64,000 nucleotides of DNA from Lentilactobacillus otakiensis DSM 19908 = JCM 15040 (lineage in GTDB: Bacteria; Bacillota; Bacilli; Lactobacillales; Lactobacillaceae). Shown here piece by piece: positions 62,263 to 64,000 of the stretch; the first letter of the stretch is position 1, and every line of letters starts with the position of its first letter. The position numbers and the translations under genes are program-made. The stretch covers positions 1-64,000 of the forward strand of contig NZ_AZED01000004.1 in assembly GCF_001434145.1 (NCBI RefSeq), in the 5' to 3' direction. The notes beneath the pieces were generated by a model. The model made no database searches. It saw nothing but the letters and a program-made list of their open reading frames with translations, and was not told the origin of the DNA.

Positions 62263-63276
62263 CTATTCGATAGCTTGCTTTGGTGACTTGATACGCTTGT
62301 AGAATACCCAGTAACTCCAGATGAAGTATATCAAGACAATCGGCAAGATAGTAAATGTCAAAATCGTCATCAAATGCAAAGTATATGGTGAACTTGATGC
62401 ATTTTTAATTAAAATTGAATTTGCGCTGTTCGTAGCAATCATAACCCGTGGGAACAGTCCGTTGAAGATTAAGACAACCACACTGATCAGTGAAAGACCA
62501 CTGGCAATGAATGATGCCCAATCGTGACTGGATTGTGCGCCCCACCATGCAGCTAAGGTGAAGATTACCAAGGCGATTAAGATTCCCCAAGTTGACATTG
62601 GCTTGAGAGTAAAGAAATCAGTTGTTAAGTAAAGTAGGATAACAAAGACAACTTCACCGGCAAGCAAAACAGGGTAAAGAATCTTACTCCACTTTTCAGC
62701 TCGTTCTCTTAATTCACCAGATGTCTTCAAACGTAAGAAGTTCAAACCGTGAATGAAGCATAACAGTGAAACTGCAACGCCACCAACGATTGAGAACCAG
62801 TTGACGTAGGTAGTGAAGCTACCAAAGATGTCACCATTTTTGTCAATTGGAACACCTTGAATCATACTGGTGAACATCATTCCAAACAGGAAGGCAGCAC
62901 AGAAACTACCAATGCTTGATGCCCACTCCCAGAAGTTACGCCACGTATCCGTCTGCATATTAGCTCGGAATTCAAATGACACACCTCTGAAGATCAAAGC
63001 AACCAAAATTAAGAACAAAACAATGTAATATCCTGAGAATAGTGAAGCGTACCACATTGGGAATGATGCAAACATCGCACCACCGGCAGTGATCAGCCAA
63101 ACTTCATTTCCATCCCAGTGAGGCCCAATTGTTTGAATGACGGTGTCACGTTCTGCCCGGTTCTTAGCAAAGAATCGAACGGACATCCCGATACCAAAAT
63201 CAAAACCTTCGAGGAAGAAGAAGCCACTAAACAACACGCCAATCAATAAGAACCAAATAAATTGATAACTAGTCAT
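62263..63276 (-). CDS. cydB: Cytochrome bd ubiquinol/menaquinol oxidase subunit II
   Basis: 337-residue membrane protein with about nine helices. FFFLEGFDFGIGMS near residue 20 and GPHWDGNEVWLITAGGAMFA near 53 are the family signatures. ATG 63276 follows GGGGGCGG; an ATG seven codons upstream lies before that site. It overlaps cydA by 8 bases. Confidence 0.95.
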   Translation of the reverse strand: MTSYQFIWFLLIGVLFSGFFFLEGFDFGIGMSVRFFAKNRAERDTVIQTIGPHWDGNEVWLITAGGAMFASFPMWYASLFSGYYIVLFLILVALIFRGVSFEFRANMQTDTWRNFWEWASSIGSFCAAFLFGMMFTSMIQGVPIDKNGDIFGSFTTYVNWFSIVGGVAVSLLCFIHGLNFLRLKTSGELRERAEKWSKILYPVLLAGEVVFVILLYLTTDFFTLKPMSTWGILIALVIFTLAAWWGAQSSHDWASFIASGLSLISVVVLIFNGLFPRVMIATNSANSILIKNASSSPYTLHLMTILTFTILPIVLIYFIWSYWVFYKRIKSPKQAIE

Positions 63277-64000
63277 TATGAGCCGCCCCCATTTCATATG
63301 GATCTACCTTTTTGTCAGATTCTTGAGGTTCAGTTGAGTAACCGTCAGTAATGACTGAATCAGGTCCTTGCTTGAGAACTCGGTGACTCAAGATAATCAT
63401 GACAGCCCCCAACGATGCGAAGATCAAGAAGTAGACAATATTGGTAAACATCAAACTTGCCACGGTAGATGTTGGTGATACCGCATCGGCGATAGTCAGC
63501 AGTCCGTAAACAACCCATGGGTAACGACCAAATTCAGTAACGAACCAGCCACAGGTGTTAACAATAAATGGCAGCCAAACCATCAAGCCCATGAGGTATA
63601 GGAACCAGCGTTGCCTCATAATGCTTTGAGACTTCTTACGGTTGAACCATAAGCCGACAATTGCAACTAGACCAAACAGTCCAGCAGAAATGGCCATGAT
63701 TCTGAAGCTCCAGAACAAAGTCTTAGTTGGTACGTAATAATTCCGAGTTTGCGAATTATTGTTGTACTTAGCCTTTAATTCTTTGTTAACTGTTTGTTGA
63801 CCCTTAAATGTTCCATTCAAGCTATGATGGCCCAAAATATTGAGAACATACGGAATCTCGATGGACCAAGTCTTGTCGTGACCCTTAAAGCCAGAGGCCA
63901 AAGCCCAGTCACCCTTATTTGTAGAATCTTTGTAAATACCTTCCATTGCAGCAAACTTCATAGGTTGGTTGTTAATCAGGTAACGTGTTTGAGTATCACC
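63269..64000 (-). CDS. cydA: Cytochrome bd oxidase subunit I (partial)
   Basis: C-terminal 243 residues; the frame stays open to base 64000, and the N-terminal half is outside the window. QPMKFAAMEG is conserved; FWSFRIM contains the Met expected to ligate heme b558; GWFVTEFGRYPWVVYG near the middle matches the GRxPW signature. Terminal oxidase that reduces oxygen with quinol electrons. First gene of cydABDC. Confidence 0.95.
   Translation of the reverse strand, partial: GDTQTRYLINNQPMKFAAMEGIYKDSTNKGDWALASGFKGHDKTWSIEIPYVLNILGHHSLNGTFKGQQTVNKELKAKYNNNSQTRNYYVPTKTLFWSFRIMAISAGLFGLVAIVGLWFNRKKSQSIMRQRWFLYLMGLMVWLPFIVNTCGWFVTEFGRYPWVVYGLLTIADAVSPTSTVASLMFTNIVYFLIFASLGAVMIILSHRVLKQGPDSVITDGYSTEPQESDKKVDPYEMGAAHND

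Overview
The window reads as the chromosome of a lactic acid bacterium of the family Lactobacillaceae. It carries an L-lactate dehydrogenase, an alr-mazEF module, zinc-independent L31, CtsR-type and T-box control signals, a class II HMG-CoA reductase and a cydABDC set. A heterofermentative genus such as Lentilactobacillus or a relative is my guess; species cannot be fixed by eye. All genes look intact except cydA, which is cut by the right edge. I see no prophage, insertion sequence, CRISPR array, tRNA or rRNA.

Layout. (1) 0.3-15.3 kb, minus strand: pth-mfd-flippase-rqcP-divIC-S1 protein-tilS-hpt-ftsH-hslO-dusB-lysS, a conserved Firmicutes housekeeping block. (2) 15.5-34.4 kb: ldh, a CBS/ACT protein, murF-cshA and acpS-alr-mazEF, an unknown 255-residue protein, a low-molecular-weight phosphatase, sortase, an MFS exporter, rpmE2, murA, pyrG, rpoE, DUF1934, and a plus-strand lipL-HD-HAD operon. 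(3) 34.4-45.5 kb, minus: metG-tatD-rnmV-rsmA-veg-ispE, a zinc-type ABC transporter, then purR-glmU-prs-DUF3899. Blocks 1 and 3 are the two halves of one ancestral block known from Bacillus, here separated by block 2. (4) 45.9-53 kb, minus: hydroxyacid dehydrogenase, trpS behind a T-box, ppx, then mvaA-IpaB/EvcA-like-sirtuin-DUF72. (5) 53-64 kb: helD, a flavin oxidoreductase, a long-chain polyprenyl diphosphate synthase and cydABDC, which together suggest conditional cytochrome bd respiration.

Regulation readable from sequence: a CtsR box before ftsH, a Zur-like box before the zinc transporter, a candidate PurBox before purR, a Trp T-box before trpS, and a pyrG leader whose start and terminator match the CTP-sensing reiterative-transcription attenuator of Bacillus.

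Most unusual: (a) a family of long hairpin elements of about 120 bp lying directly after gene stop codons (after DUF72, helD and cydC), with shared ends, fixed orientation, compensated stem changes and two different palindromic cores; (b) a MurA whose catalytic Cys is Asp; (c) an IspE kinase from the MEP pathway together with a mevalonate-pathway reductase; (d) a sirtuin and a HELLH protein in the HMG-CoA reductase operon; (e) a disulfide-reductase-like flavoprotein lacking the usual C-terminal His-Glu pair.
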